DNA of 64,000 nucleotides from Streptomyces sp. CGMCC 4.7035 (GCF_031583065.1 NZ_CP134053.1:7667001-7731000); one strand, 5' to 3'; counted from the stretch's first letter, positions 17,224 to 26,823 are shown. Translations and numbers: made by a program. The notes: generated by a model not told the origin, from the letters alone.

Positions 17224-17624
17224 GCACCGGTCGACTCCTCGCTCCGGCCATGCGTGCGGCGATCGCCGCCACCCTCGCCGCAAGCGGATCCATCCACGCC
17301 CAGCTCTACCTCGACGAATACCGCTTCCTCCGCATCGTCGGCCCCCTGTTCCTGCTCCAGGCGAGCGTCTCCTTCGCGGTCGCCGCGCTGCTGCTGATCG
17401 GGATGCCGCCGCTGCTGAAGGTCGCCGCGGCCGGTGTGGCGCTCGGCGCCCTCGGCGGCTTCACCGCCTCACGCACCGTGGGAGTGTTCGGGTTCACGGA
17501 AAAGGGTCTGCTTCCCGCCCCGCAAGCCCTGCTCAGTCTCCTGGCCGAAACCGGCACACTGCTGCTCCTCGCGCTCTGGCAGGCGATCCTGATCGGACAA
17601 CGCCGGCCTCCCGCTCCTCGGTGA
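17220..17624 (+). CDS. Small integral membrane protein in the cupredoxin operon
   Basis: The protein has 134 residues and the ATG overlaps the phosphoesterase stop. Four hydrophobic helices lie at about 8-28, 38-60, 63-83 and 101-125. The motif SGSIHAQLYLDEYRFLRIVG after helix 1 has a His that could ligate metal or heme. I do not recognise a family. Strict coupling to the cupredoxin and phosphoesterase genes suggests they act together at the membrane. Confidence 0.75.
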   Translation: MSTGRLLAPAMRAAIAATLAASGSIHAQLYLDEYRFLRIVGPLFLLQASVSFAVAALLLIGMPPLLKVAAAGVALGALGGFTASRTVGVFGFTEKGLLPAPQALLSLLAETGTLLLLALWQAILIGQRRPPAPR

Positions 17625-17657
17625 ACCCGGCGGGTGGGGGCGCTGACTTCTTCCCGG

Positions 17658-17769
17658 CCCGTAGCCCGTCACCTCGGCGATCCACTTGATGAAGTCACCC
17701 GGGTCGTTGTCGGCGCCGTGCCCCGCGTCCCAGTGGTACGAGATGTTGACGTCGTCCCCCAGCTCCGAT
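17658..17769 (-). pseudogene. C-terminal remnant of an alpha/beta-hydrolase-like esterase
   Basis: On the minus strand the frame reads DVNISYHWDAGHGADNDPGD followed by FIKWIAEVTGYG. This resembles the end of secreted esterase/tannase-like hydrolases, where the GHG His would be the catalytic one. A TGA lies just upstream in frame, no start is present and the remnant is about 37 codons, so only the tail is left. The frame continues past the expected stop into the neighbouring gene's antisense. The family call rests on one motif and is tentative. Confidence 0.4.
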
Positions 17770-17792
17770 TCTCAGCCGCTTCTCAGCACGGC

Positions 17793-18074
17793 TCAGGGCA
17801 GTCGCCGCTCCCGGTTGAGCTGCCGCACCCGCGCCCGCAGCTCCTCCCCCACCGGCATCGAGCACAGGACGTCCGCCAGCCGCTGGGCCGTCTGTACATT
17901 GCAGCGCCCCAGCTCCACCAGGGCGAACGGCTCCTGGCTCGCGCCGGTGACCGGATCGACGCACAACGACGGCAGGACGACGCCGACCCTCTCCAGGGCG
18001 ACCCTCAACGACTCGACGACCTCTTCGGTTGACCGCACCTCTGCTACCTCCACGCTGAGTTTCCGATACGCCAC
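17793..18074 (-). CDS. Small hypothetical protein
   Basis: The protein is at most 93 residues with a GTG start at 18074; a GTG at 18053 is an alternative, and neither has a clear ribosome site. It shows VEVAEVRSTEEVVESLRVAL, a DPVTGASQEPFALVELGRC block and a basic C-terminus. The alternating charge and third-position GC look like a real gene. I do not recognise the family. The 200 bp upstream (18075-18276) hold only loose CAGGAGCAGGCAGAAG-like repeats. Confidence 0.6.
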   Translation of the reverse strand: MAYRKLSVEVAEVRSTEEVVESLRVALERVGVVLPSLCVDPVTGASQEPFALVELGRCNVQTAQRLADVLCSMPVGEELRARVRQLNRERRLP

Positions 18075-18276
18075 ACAGCGTGTATTCCCCGCGTCTAACC
18101 TGGCCAGATACGGCGCCCCAACAAGCCCATGCAGCGGGTCAGGAGCAGGCAGAGGGGAGGCGGTAGCAGGTCAGGAACAGGCAGAAGTGGGCCGGAAGCA
18201 GATCAGAAGCATGCAGAAGCACACCCAACGGCCGCAGAACCGCAGCACAAGCACACCAGAAACCAGAAACGCCGCC

Positions 18277-19161
18277 TCAGCTGCGAGGCCTACGCCGTTC
18301 GAGAAAGCTCCGCGTCTGGTCCTCGTCCAGCTCGTACACCGTCTCGTGGGCGCGCGGGTCGCGGGCATGGAAGGTGTGGAACAGCGGACTCGACGGGCCG
18401 CCCAGCTCCACCAGTGAGGCCGACGCACCGCGTACGGCGCGTTCCGTGCCGGGCGCGGTGGTGAGGTCGATGCGGTTGACCACACCCGGCGTGACCCAGA
18501 CCGGCGTCGACTCCAGGAAACCGAACATCTGGAGGTGGAAGTGGCCGGTGAGGACGACCCGGACGTCGGTGCCGCGGATCGCGTCCGCCAGGTCCGCCGG
18601 GTTCCGCAGGCCGAAGGCCCGCTGCATCTCGATGTCCAGGGTGATCGGCGGGTGGTGGAACACCAGCACCGTTCCCCGCGGCGCCGGTGTGCGCAACACC
18701 TCCCGCAGCCAGTCCAGCTGGGCCTCGCCGAGGTGCCCGTACACCTCGCCCGGCACCAGCGAGTCCAGCGTGACGAAGCGGTAGCCGCCGATCGCGCTCA
18801 CCGCCGCCCGCTCCAAGTCCCCCGAGGCCAGGACCTTCTCGGCGCGGTCGGTGCCGTCCGCCTCCAGGTGCCCGCTCCCGAGCACCTTGGCGAAGGCCTG
18901 GCGCTCGTCGTGGTTGCCCGTGCTGTAGACGACCGGGGCGTTCTTGGTCAGCGCGAAGTCGCGCAGCAGCTCGCGTACGGCCGTGTACGCGTCCACCGCC
19001 CCGTCGTTGGCGAGGTCACCGCTCACCACGATCGCGTCCACGTCCCGCTGGTGGCGGAGTTCCGTGAGCATCAGGCGCAGGGACTCGGTCGCGTTGACGC
19101 CGTACTTGTTCGGCGCGTCGGTGCGCTCCAGGTGCGTGTCCGACAGATGCAGGATCCGCAT
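18277..19161 (-). CDS. Metallophosphoesterase (CpdA/Icc-like)
   Basis: The protein has 294 residues beginning at the motif MRILHLSDTHLE. Complete calcineurin-type sites are SDTHL, VSGDLANDG, TGNHDE, FHHPP and LTGHFHL. The architecture matches class III cyclic-nucleotide phosphodiesterases (CpdA-like) of the cytoplasm, which hydrolyse cAMP or other phosphodiesters. There is no signal peptide, unlike the exported enzyme at 16219. It is monocistronic as far as can be seen. Confidence 0.88.
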   Translation of the reverse strand: MRILHLSDTHLERTDAPNKYGVNATESLRLMLTELRHQRDVDAIVVSGDLANDGAVDAYTAVRELLRDFALTKNAPVVYSTGNHDERQAFAKVLGSGHLEADGTDRAEKVLASGDLERAAVSAIGGYRFVTLDSLVPGEVYGHLGEAQLDWLREVLRTPAPRGTVLVFHHPPITLDIEMQRAFGLRNPADLADAIRGTDVRVVLTGHFHLQMFGFLESTPVWVTPGVVNRIDLTTAPGTERAVRGASASLVELGGPSSPLFHTFHARDPRAHETVYELDEDQTRSFLERRRPRS

Positions 19162-19245
19162 GTCCCCATACGCTAGCGGGAGTTGAACCCGGCGACCAGG
19201 GCGCCGCCCCGTACGGCGAAGGCGCCGCCCCGGCCGGGCCGAGGC

Positions 19246-20373
19246 TCAGCTCAGCGTCTTCAGCGCCGCCGCGTCGTACGGCTTCACGTCGTCGAAGCGG
19301 CCGGCGAGGACCTTCGCCGCCCACTCGGGGTCCTGGAGCAGGGCGCGGCCGACCGCGACCAGGTCGAACTCCTCCGACTCCAGCCGGTCCAGGAGGTTGT
19401 CGATGCCCTTGACCGGAGCGCCCTCCCCCATGAAGCCGCGGAGGAAGTCGCCGTCCAGGCCCACCGAACCGACCGTGATGGCCGGCTTGCCCGTGAGCTT
19501 CTTCGTCCAGCCCGCGAGGTTGAGGTCCGAGCCGTCGAACTCCGGCAGCCAGTAGCGGCGCGTGGAGGCGTGGAAGGCGTCGACGCCGGCCGCGGCGAGC
19601 GGGGTGAGGATCGACTCCAGCTCCTCGGGCGTCTCGGCGAGCCGCGCGTCGTACGCGTCCTGCTTCCACTGCGAGTACCGGAAGATGACGGGGAACTCCG
19701 GCGAGACCGCCTCCCGTACCGCTGCCACGATCTCCGCCGCGAACTTTGTACGGGCCACGGGGTCGCCGCCGTACGCGTCCGTGCGGCGGTTGGTGCCCGC
19801 CCACAGGAACTGGTCGATCAGATAGCCGTGCGCGCCGTGCAGTTCCACGCCGTCGAAGCCGATCCGCTCCGCCGCGGCGGCCGCCTCGGCGAAGGCCGCG
19901 ATCACGTCGTCCAGGTCCTGCTGGGTCATGGCCTTGCCCGTGCCCTCGGTGCCGTCGGGACGGATGCCGGACGGGCCGACCGCCGGGGCGTCCGCGTACG
20001 GCGGTTCGCCGGCCTTGCGCACCATGCCGATGTGCCACAGCTGCGGCACGATCGTGCCGCCCGCCGCGTGCACCGCCTCGGCCACCTTCGCCCAGCCCGC
20101 CAGCTGCTCCTCGCCGTGGAACCGCGGGACGCGGTCACTCTGCCCGGCCGAGTCGTGGCCGACGTAGGTGCCCTCGGTGACGATCAGGCCGACGCCGGCG
20201 GCGGCACGGCGGGAGTAGTACGACACCACGTCGTCACCGGGGACGCCGCCCGGGGAGAACATGCGCGTCATGGGCGCCATCACGATGCGGTTCGGGACGG
20301 TGAGGCCGTTGATCGAGACCGGGCGGGACAGGATCCCGGCGGCGCGGGACGACTCGGCAGGGGTGACGGTCAC
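19246..20373 (-). CDS. NADH:flavin oxidoreductase / old yellow enzyme family
   Basis: The protein has 375 residues. A GTG start at 20373 has AGGAGT eight bases upstream. It is a TIM-barrel FMN enzyme: PVSINGLTVPNRIVMAPMTR at the N-terminus, PQLWHIG, the catalytic-site FDGVELHGAHGYLIDQFLW, NRRTDAYGG, and the FMN phosphate region VAVGRALLQDPEWAAKV. Such enzymes reduce activated C=C bonds of enones or xenobiotics with NADPH. The promoter overlaps a perfect palindrome (20396-20409), so it is probably repressor-controlled and induced by an electrophile (inference). Confidence 0.92.
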   Translation of the reverse strand: MTVTPAESSRAAGILSRPVSINGLTVPNRIVMAPMTRMFSPGGVPGDDVVSYYSRRAAAGVGLIVTEGTYVGHDSAGQSDRVPRFHGEEQLAGWAKVAEAVHAAGGTIVPQLWHIGMVRKAGEPPYADAPAVGPSGIRPDGTEGTGKAMTQQDLDDVIAAFAEAAAAAERIGFDGVELHGAHGYLIDQFLWAGTNRRTDAYGGDPVARTKFAAEIVAAVREAVSPEFPVIFRYSQWKQDAYDARLAETPEELESILTPLAAAGVDAFHASTRRYWLPEFDGSDLNLAGWTKKLTGKPAITVGSVGLDGDFLRGFMGEGAPVKGIDNLLDRLESEEFDLVAVGRALLQDPEWAAKVLAGRFDDVKPYDAAALKTLS

Positions 20374-20395
20374 TGGGGGGGAACTCCTCATAGGG

Positions 20396-20409
20396 ATACC
20401 AGATGGTAT
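20396..20409. promoter_or_regulatory. Palindromic operator candidate upstream of the old-yellow-enzyme gene
   Basis: ATACCAGATGGTAT is a perfect 6-bp inverted repeat with a 2-bp spacer, 23 bp upstream of the GTG start. A second palindrome, GCATGCGCATGC, follows at 20412-20423. The form resembles TetR/MarR-family operators. No regulator gene is adjacent. Confidence 0.5.
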
Positions 20410-20500
20410 GTGCATGCGCATGCGTATGGATGCTACGTCCGCGTCAACCGACCCGCCCACCCCCGGCATCCCGCCCGCCTTGTGATCCCGGACACGCGCT

Positions 20501-20538
20501 CTCGTCCCGAGAATCTCGGCTCGTCCCGAGAATGTCGG
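20501..20538. repeat. 19-bp direct repeat, two copies
   Basis: CTCGTCCCGAGAATCTCGG at 20501-20519 is followed directly by the same sequence with one change (G for C at position 15). It lies at the truncated 5' edge of the methyltransferase remnant, so it may mark the deletion junction. Confidence 0.7.
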
Positions 20539-20539
20539 C

Positions 20540-20970
20540 CTGCCCGCCGACGCGGTGCTCACCGGCGTCGACCTGGTGGGCCCGCTCGTCCCCGTCCCGA
20601 CTCCGCCCGCCCTGGAGGAGGTCGTCGGCTCCGTCTCGTCCTGGGCCCCGGTGCGGACGTATGACCTGATCACCTGCGTGCACGGACTGCACTACGTCGG
20701 CGACCAGCTGGGTGGCTCGCCCCCGCCGGGCTGCTGGCCGCGCACTTCGATCCGGGGTCGGTGCGCCGGGCGGACGGCTCGGCGGCGGGACGGGCGGCCG
20801 TGTCGGCTCTGCGGGCGGCCGGGTTCCGCTACAGCGCCCGACACCACCGGCTCACCCTCGAAGGCGGGCGGGCCGTGACACTCCCGTTCCGCTATGTCGG
20901 CGCCGACCCCGACGCCGGCCCCAACTACACGGGCCGGCCCGCGGTCGGCTCCTACTACACCGCCTGCTGA
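20540..20970 (+). pseudogene. 5'-truncated and frameshifted SAM-dependent methyltransferase
   Basis: The first frame gives LPADAVLTGVDLVGPLVPVP and then YDLITCVHGLHYVGDQLG, a methyltransferase core without its SAM-binding N-terminal half. Near 20714 the frame slips by one base, and the sense continues in the next frame as WLAPAGLLAAHFDPGSVRRA to PNYTGRPAVGSYYTAC, ending at 20970. There is no start codon with a ribosome site and no SAM motif I. This is a decayed gene ending exactly at the terminator hairpin. Confidence 0.75.
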
Positions 20971-20979
20971 CCGAGAACG

Positions 20980-21030
20980 CCGAGGGCGGCACTCCCTGTC
21001 GAACTGTCGAACAGGGAGTGCCGCCCTCGG
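20980..21030. terminator. Bidirectional terminator downstream of groEL2
   Basis: A perfect 20-bp stem pairs 20980-20999 with 21011-21030 across an 11-nt loop. It sits 30 bp past the groEL2 stop and 10 bp past the methyltransferase remnant, so it can end transcription from both sides. Confidence 0.92.
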
Positions 21031-21060
21031 TACTACGGACGGAACCGATCCTCGAAAGGA

Positions 21061-22791
<1,731 letters not shown>

Positions 22792-22810
22792 TCACCGACC
22801 CGGTCCTTCT

Positions 22811-22837
22811 TTGTCACTCTCACCTTCAGAGTGCTAA
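22811..22837. promoter_or_regulatory. CIRCE element (HrcA operator), proximal
   Basis: TTGTCACTC, nine bases, GAGTGCTAA: the right half is the exact CIRCE half-site, the left half differs at two positions from TTAGCACTC. It lies about 130 bp upstream of the groEL2 start. Confidence 0.85.
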
Positions 22838-22846
22838 CGCCAATGA

Positions 22847-22873
22847 TTAGCACTCGCCCCTGTCGAGTGCAAG
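22847..22873. promoter_or_regulatory. CIRCE element (HrcA operator), distal
   Basis: TTAGCACTC, nine bases, GAGTGCAAG: an exact left half with the right half differing at two positions. It begins 9 bp beyond the first CIRCE, so the two are on nearly the same helical face and could bind HrcA cooperatively. Confidence 0.88.
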
Positions 22874-22997
22874 CGGCTCTCGGGGATCGGGAGGTGAACA
22901 GGGGTGCATGATCCGCAGGTGGGCGCGCACGGTGCGCGCCCCCGGCGCCGGGCGGTTCGGGCCGGCCGTGGGTTCACACCCGGACCGCCGGGGAGTC

Positions 22998-23084
22998 CGC
23001 ACCCGAACAACCGGGGTACCCGTACCCGAACAGACCGAGGCGCCTGTACCCGAACGGACAGGGGCCGGTAGCCGAACAGACCGA
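22998..23084. repeat. Degenerate tandem repeat, about 22-24-bp unit
   Basis: About four imperfect copies of a GTACCCGAACAGACCGAGG-like unit fill the space between the groEL2 upstream region and the cold-shock gene terminator. The last copy is drawn into the terminator hairpin at 23085-23115. No gene is seen between 22874 and 23152. Confidence 0.75.
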
Positions 23085-23115
23085 GGGGCCCGTACCCCAA
23101 CGGGATACGAGCCCC
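23085..23115 (-). terminator. Terminator hairpin of the cold-shock gene
   Basis: GGGGCCCGTACCCC (23085-23098) pairs with GGGATACGAGCCCC (23102-23115) with two mismatches and a 3-nt loop. It lies 37 bp beyond the stop of the cold-shock gene and is built from the last unit of the adjacent repeat. Confidence 0.65.
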
Positions 23116-23152
23116 TCGACACGTCGAAACAGTTCAGTCGTCGGCGCGCACT

Positions 23153-23356
23153 TCAGCCGGCCAGTCGGACCATGTCCGCCTGCGGCCCCTTCTGACCCTG
23201 CGAGATCTCGAACTCGACCCGCTGACCCTCTTCCAGGGTGCGGTAGCCGTCCATCTGGATCGCGCTGTAGTGGACGAAAACATCCGCACCACCGTCGACC
23301 GCGATGAAGCCGTACCCCTTCTCCGCGTTGAACCACTTGACGGTGCCCTGAGCCAT
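23153..23356 (-). CDS. Cold-shock domain protein (CspA family)
   Basis: The protein has 67 residues starting [20 protein letters not shown], with RNP1 (KGYGFI) and RNP2 (VFVHYSAI) intact. The ATG at 23356 has GGGGAG about 7 bp upstream and matches other Csp starts; an upstream ATG at 23386 would add ten atypical residues. It binds single-stranded RNA/DNA as an RNA chaperone. By order (groEL2 beside it) it matches the scoF-type gene of S. coelicolor, from memory. Confidence 0.95.
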   Translation of the reverse strand: MAQGTVKWFNAEKGYGFIAVDGGADVFVHYSAIQMDGYRTLEEGQRVEFEISQGQKGPQADMVRLAG

Positions 23357-23710
23357 GCCTAACTCCCCTATTACTGGCCCTTGCACAGATCCACACTTCG
23401 CGGATCCGGGTCAGACCTCACCCCCCAACGGTTGGGGGCGTGCGCCGGAACGCGTCGACCGCGGCTGAATGTATCTGTCCAACTGCCGTCTGCAACAGGT
23501 CAATCGGACGAGAATTCCGGGCACGACCGGTCGGGAATGTACGAAGAATTCGCCCGAATTCAGGGCAAGTCGGGCCCCACAAAAGGGAGGATTGGCGCAA
23601 AAGCCCTGCACACTTTGGCTACTTCTTGTCGGGCGTACGGCAGGAACCCGGGGTGCCCGGCGGGGAAACCGGGAGCGTGTTCCCCAACTGTACCGCGCTC
23701 AACCATACAG
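23357..23710. other. Long intergenic region upstream of the cold-shock gene
   Basis: This stretch has a lower GC content than its surroundings and no convincing coding frame. It must contain the cold-shock gene promoter and probably a long 5' leader, as is typical of csp genes. GAATTCGCCCGAATTC near 23549 is an imperfect direct/inverted motif. I see no RNA gene that I can name. Confidence 0.5.
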
Positions 23711-23746
23711 AATTGCCCCCTCCGCTTTCTCGCGGAGAGGGCAATT
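23711..23746 (-). terminator. Terminator hairpin of the thrC-moaD operon
   Basis: AATTGCCCCCTCCGC (23711-23725) pairs with GCGGAGAGGGCAATT (23732-23746) with one mismatch and a 6-nt loop. It lies 59 bp downstream of the MoaD/ThiS-like gene's stop on the minus strand. Confidence 0.88.
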
Positions 23747-23804
23747 CGATGAACTCTCGGTGTTCGGCATTACCGAGGGTAACGATCAGGCGGGTGACCG
23801 ATCG

Positions 23805-24080
23805 TCAGCCACCGGCGACCGCGGGGATGATGGAGACGCCCGCGCCGTCCGGCGTCGCCGTCTCAAGGCCCTGCTCGAAGCGGACGTCGTCGTCGTTCAC
23901 GTACACGTTGACGAAGCGGCGCAGATTGCCCTGGTCGTCCAGGACCCGGGCGCCGATGCCGGCGTGGTTCTTGTCCAGGTCGGCGATGACCTGCGCGAGG
24001 GTCGCGCCCTCGGCGCTCACTTCGGCCTGGCCGCCGGTGTAGGTGCGCAGGATGGTGGGGATGCGGACGGTGACGCTCAT
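23805..24080 (-). CDS. MoaD/ThiS-family ubiquitin-like sulfur carrier
   Basis: The protein has 91 residues of beta-grasp fold: MSVTVRIPTILRTYTGG at the start, DDQGNLRRFVNVYVNDDDVR in the middle, and the C-terminal SIIPAVAGG with the exposed Gly-Gly that is adenylated and thiocarboxylated in this family. The gene follows thrC by 52 bp on the same strand. It could serve molybdopterin, thiamine or cysteine (CysO-like) synthesis; no E1 or CysM gene is nearby. Linkage to threonine synthase is conserved in Streptomyces (from memory) and unexplained. Confidence 0.88.
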   Translation of the reverse strand: MSVTVRIPTILRTYTGGQAEVSAEGATLAQVIADLDKNHAGIGARVLDDQGNLRRFVNVYVNDDDVRFEQGLETATPDGAGVSIIPAVAGG

Positions 24081-24132
24081 ACGGTGTGACCTCCGGTCGG
24101 GGTACGGCTGGCGGGGCGGGGCTGGCAGGAGG

Positions 24133-25413
24133 TCAGACGAGGCCGGCCTCTTTGAAGGAGTCGAGGTTCGGACGGATCGTCGCGGTCAGTCCGGTGCCGG
24201 CCACAGCGTCCAACGTCTTCAGACCGTCCCCGGTGTTCAACACGACGGTCGTCTTCGTCGGGTCGAGCACGCCGCTCTCGATGAGTTTGCGCGTCACGCC
24301 CACCGTGACGCCACCCGCCGTCTCCGCGAAGATCCCCTCGGTACGGGCGAGCAGCTTGATCGCGTCGACGATCTGCTCGTCCGTGACGTCCTCCACCGCA
24401 CCGGCCGTGCGGCGCGCGATGTCGAGGACGTAAGGGCCGTCTGCCGGGTTGCCGATCGCCAGCGACTTGGCGATCGTGTTCGGCTTCTGCGGCCGTACGA
24501 CGTCGTGGCCGGCCTTGAAGGCGACCGACACCGGCGAGCAGCCCTCGGCCTGCGCGCCGAAGATCTTGTACGGCTTGTCCTCGACGAGCCCGAGCTTGAT
24601 CAGCTCCTGGAGACCCTTGTCGATCTTCGTGAGCTGCGAGCCGGAGGCGATCGGCACCACGAGCTGGTCGGGCAGTCGCCAGCCAAGCTGCTCGGCGATC
24701 TCGTACGCCAGGGTCTTGGACCCCTCCGCGTAGTACGGACGGAGGTTGACGTTGACGAAGCCCCAGCCCTCGCCGGCCGGGTCGCCGATCAGCTCGGAGC
24801 AGAAGCGGTTCACGTCGTCGTAGTTGCCCTCGATGCCGACGAGGTCGCCGCCGTAGATCGCGGCCATGACGATCTTGCCCTGCTCCAGGTCGTGCGGGAT
24901 GAAGACGCAGGAGCGGAAGCCGGCGCGGGCGGCCGCGGCGCCCACCGCACCGGCGAGGTTGCCGGTGGAGGAGCAGGAGAGGGTGGTGAAGCCGAAGGCG
25001 CGGGCGGCCTCCAGGGCCTGGGCGACGACCCGGTCCTTGAAGGAGTGCGTCGGGTTACCGGAGTCGTCCTTCACATACAACCCGCCGGTCACACCCAGCT
25101 CGCGCGCCAGGTTGTCGGCCTTGACCAGCGGGGTCCAGCCCGGGTTGAGGTTCGGCTTGCCGGCGACGTCGGCCGGGACCGGCAGCAGCGGCGCATAGCG
25201 CCAGATGTTCGCGGGGCCCGCCTCGATCCGCTTCCGCAGTTCCTCGGTGTCGTAGCCCGAGAAGTCGTACGCGATCTCCAGCGGGCCGAAACACTCCTCG
25301 CAGGCGAAGACCGGGCCGAGCGGCACGCGGTGGCCGCACTCGCGACAGGAGAGGGCCGCGGCGGGACCCAGGTCGACGGACTCCGTGGTGCTTGCAACTG
25401 TCTGCACAGCCAT
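24133..25413 (-). CDS. thrC: Threonine synthase
   Basis: The protein has 426 residues. A zinc-ribbon-like N-terminus has Cys23, 26, 38 and 41 (CRECG and CEECF). The PLP fold has the lysine Lys126 in DSGNPTHSFKDRVV and the phosphate-binding SCSSTGNLAGA. The protein converts O-phosphohomoserine to threonine. This class-I, plant-like form lacks the usual hom-thrC-thrB neighbours, so it is a second or detached copy rather than the operonic one. It is followed by the sulfur-carrier gene. Confidence 0.93.
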   Translation of the reverse strand: MAVQTVASTTESVDLGPAAALSCRECGHRVPLGPVFACEECFGPLEIAYDFSGYDTEELRKRIEAGPANIWRYAPLLPVPADVAGKPNLNPGWTPLVKADNLARELGVTGGLYVKDDSGNPTHSFKDRVVAQALEAARAFGFTTLSCSSTGNLAGAVGAAAARAGFRSCVFIPHDLEQGKIVMAAIYGGDLVGIEGNYDDVNRFCSELIGDPAGEGWGFVNVNLRPYYAEGSKTLAYEIAEQLGWRLPDQLVVPIASGSQLTKIDKGLQELIKLGLVEDKPYKIFGAQAEGCSPVSVAFKAGHDVVRPQKPNTIAKSLAIGNPADGPYVLDIARRTAGAVEDVTDEQIVDAIKLLARTEGIFAETAGGVTVGVTRKLIESGVLDPTKTTVVLNTGDGLKTLDAVAGTGLTATIRPNLDSFKEAGLV

Positions 25414-25780
25414 GTCAGGCGAGGCCCTTTCTCCTCATCTTCCTCACGACGCACCTCGCCGTGAGACGGATTTGGCACCTTCCCTAGCCGGGAGCCTCGC
25501 GAAAACGATCAAGACTGATCTACGAGAACCGACTGGAGGGTTGCCGGGGCTTCATCGGGCCGTGTCCCTCTGCCCCTCTGGATGAGCTGTATGCGGTTGT
25601 TTCACCGGTGTGCTGCGCGGCGACCCCCGACATGCGATGGTCACCGGCGTTGTTCAAGACTGTAACCGAAGGCCAGGACAGTTGAGATAGTCGTCCGAAC
25701 CGCGAGATGGATCACACAGATACCCGTTTGACCACCCCTTTCGACCATCGTCGTCATACGAACGTGAGGAGCCGCAGACT
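25414..25780. other. Divergent intergenic region between thrC and gpgS
   Basis: These 367 bp carry promoters for both flanking genes. No open frame with Streptomyces codon bias, no convincing riboswitch and no strong hairpin was found. The part near 25690-25750 is relatively A/T-rich and probably holds the gpgS promoter. Confidence 0.5.
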
Positions 25781-26725
25781 GTGCTGGAAGAAGTCGAGCG
25801 CTGGCTGAGCACCCGCTCCTGGTCCGTGACCGATCGCCCGCTCCACAAGATCCTGGCCGCCAAACGCAGCACGGGCCAGTCGGTCTCCGTCGTGCTGCCC
25901 GCGCTCAACGAGGAGGAGACGGTCGGCGAGATCGTCGCCGTCATCCGACACGACCTCATGCAGCAGGTTCCGCTCGTCGACGAGATCGTCGTCGTCGACT
26001 CCGGCTCCACGGACCGCACCTCCGAGGTCGCGGCGGCGGCGGGCGCGAGGGTGGTGCACCGCGACGCGATCCTGCCGCACATCCCGGCCGTGCCCGGCAA
26101 GGGCGAGGTGCTGTGGCGGTCCCTCCTGGTCACCAGCGGTGACATCGTCTGCTTCATCGACGCCGACCTCAAGGAGTTCTCGTCCGACTTCGTCTCCGGG
26201 ATCGTGGGCCCACTGCTCACCGACCCGGGCGTGGACCTCGTGAAGGCGATGTACGACCGGCCGCTGGGCGCTGCCGCGGGCCAGGGCGGCCGGGTCACCG
26301 AACTGATGGCGCGCCCGCTGCTCAACATGCACTGGCCGCAGCTGGCCGGCTTCGTCCAGCCGCTCGGCGGCGAGTACGCGGCCCGCCGCTCCCTGCTGGA
26401 ACAGCTCCCGTTCCCGGTCGGGTACGGCGTCGAGCTGGGCATGCTGGTCGACGCCCTGCACCTGGTGGGCCTGGACGCCCTCGCCCAGGTCGACGTCGGC
26501 GTGCGCAAGCACCGCCACCAGGACGGGCAGGCGCTGGGCCGTATGGCCGCCGCGATCTACCGCACGGCACAGCTCCGCCTGGCCCGCGGCCATTTGATCC
26601 GCCCCTCCCTCATCCAGTTCGAACGGGGCAGGGACGGCTTCGAGCCGCGCACGTACTCGGTGGACACGGAGGAGAGGCCGCCGATGGTTCAGATCGAGGA
26701 GTACGTGCGACGGAAGGCGGCCTGA
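25781..26725 (+). CDS. gpgS: Glucosyl-3-phosphoglycerate synthase
   Basis: The protein has 314 residues with a GTG start after GAGGAG. It is a GT81-type GT-A fold: SVVLPALNEEETVGEIV, VDSGSTDRTSEVAAAAGA, the metal-binding CFIDADLKEF, and the acceptor loop GKGEVLWRSL. The C-terminal RKHRHQDGQALGRMAA is typical of GpgS. It transfers glucose from a nucleotide sugar to 3-phosphoglycerate, the first step to glucosylglycerate and methylglucose polysaccharide. The neighbouring trehalose genes place it in compatible-solute metabolism. Confidence 0.93.
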   Translation: MLEEVERWLSTRSWSVTDRPLHKILAAKRSTGQSVSVVLPALNEEETVGEIVAVIRHDLMQQVPLVDEIVVVDSGSTDRTSEVAAAAGARVVHRDAILPHIPAVPGKGEVLWRSLLVTSGDIVCFIDADLKEFSSDFVSGIVGPLLTDPGVDLVKAMYDRPLGAAAGQGGRVTELMARPLLNMHWPQLAGFVQPLGGEYAARRSLLEQLPFPVGYGVELGMLVDALHLVGLDALAQVDVGVRKHRHQDGQALGRMAAAIYRTAQLRLARGHLIRPSLIQFERGRDGFEPRTYSVDTEERPPMVQIEEYVRRKAA

Positions 26726-26823
26726 GTTGACCGGCGGCTTCCGCGCCGAACGCGTTGTATACGGTTCCGCATACGGCCGAACCGCACGTTTGAGCGTTTC
26801 GAGACGGGGCTAAGTTTCGAGGC

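Noticed and set aside
25414..25780. Riboswitch or attenuator upstream of thrC
   Set aside because: No leader peptide rich in Thr/Ile codons and no matching terminator/antiterminator pair could be seen.
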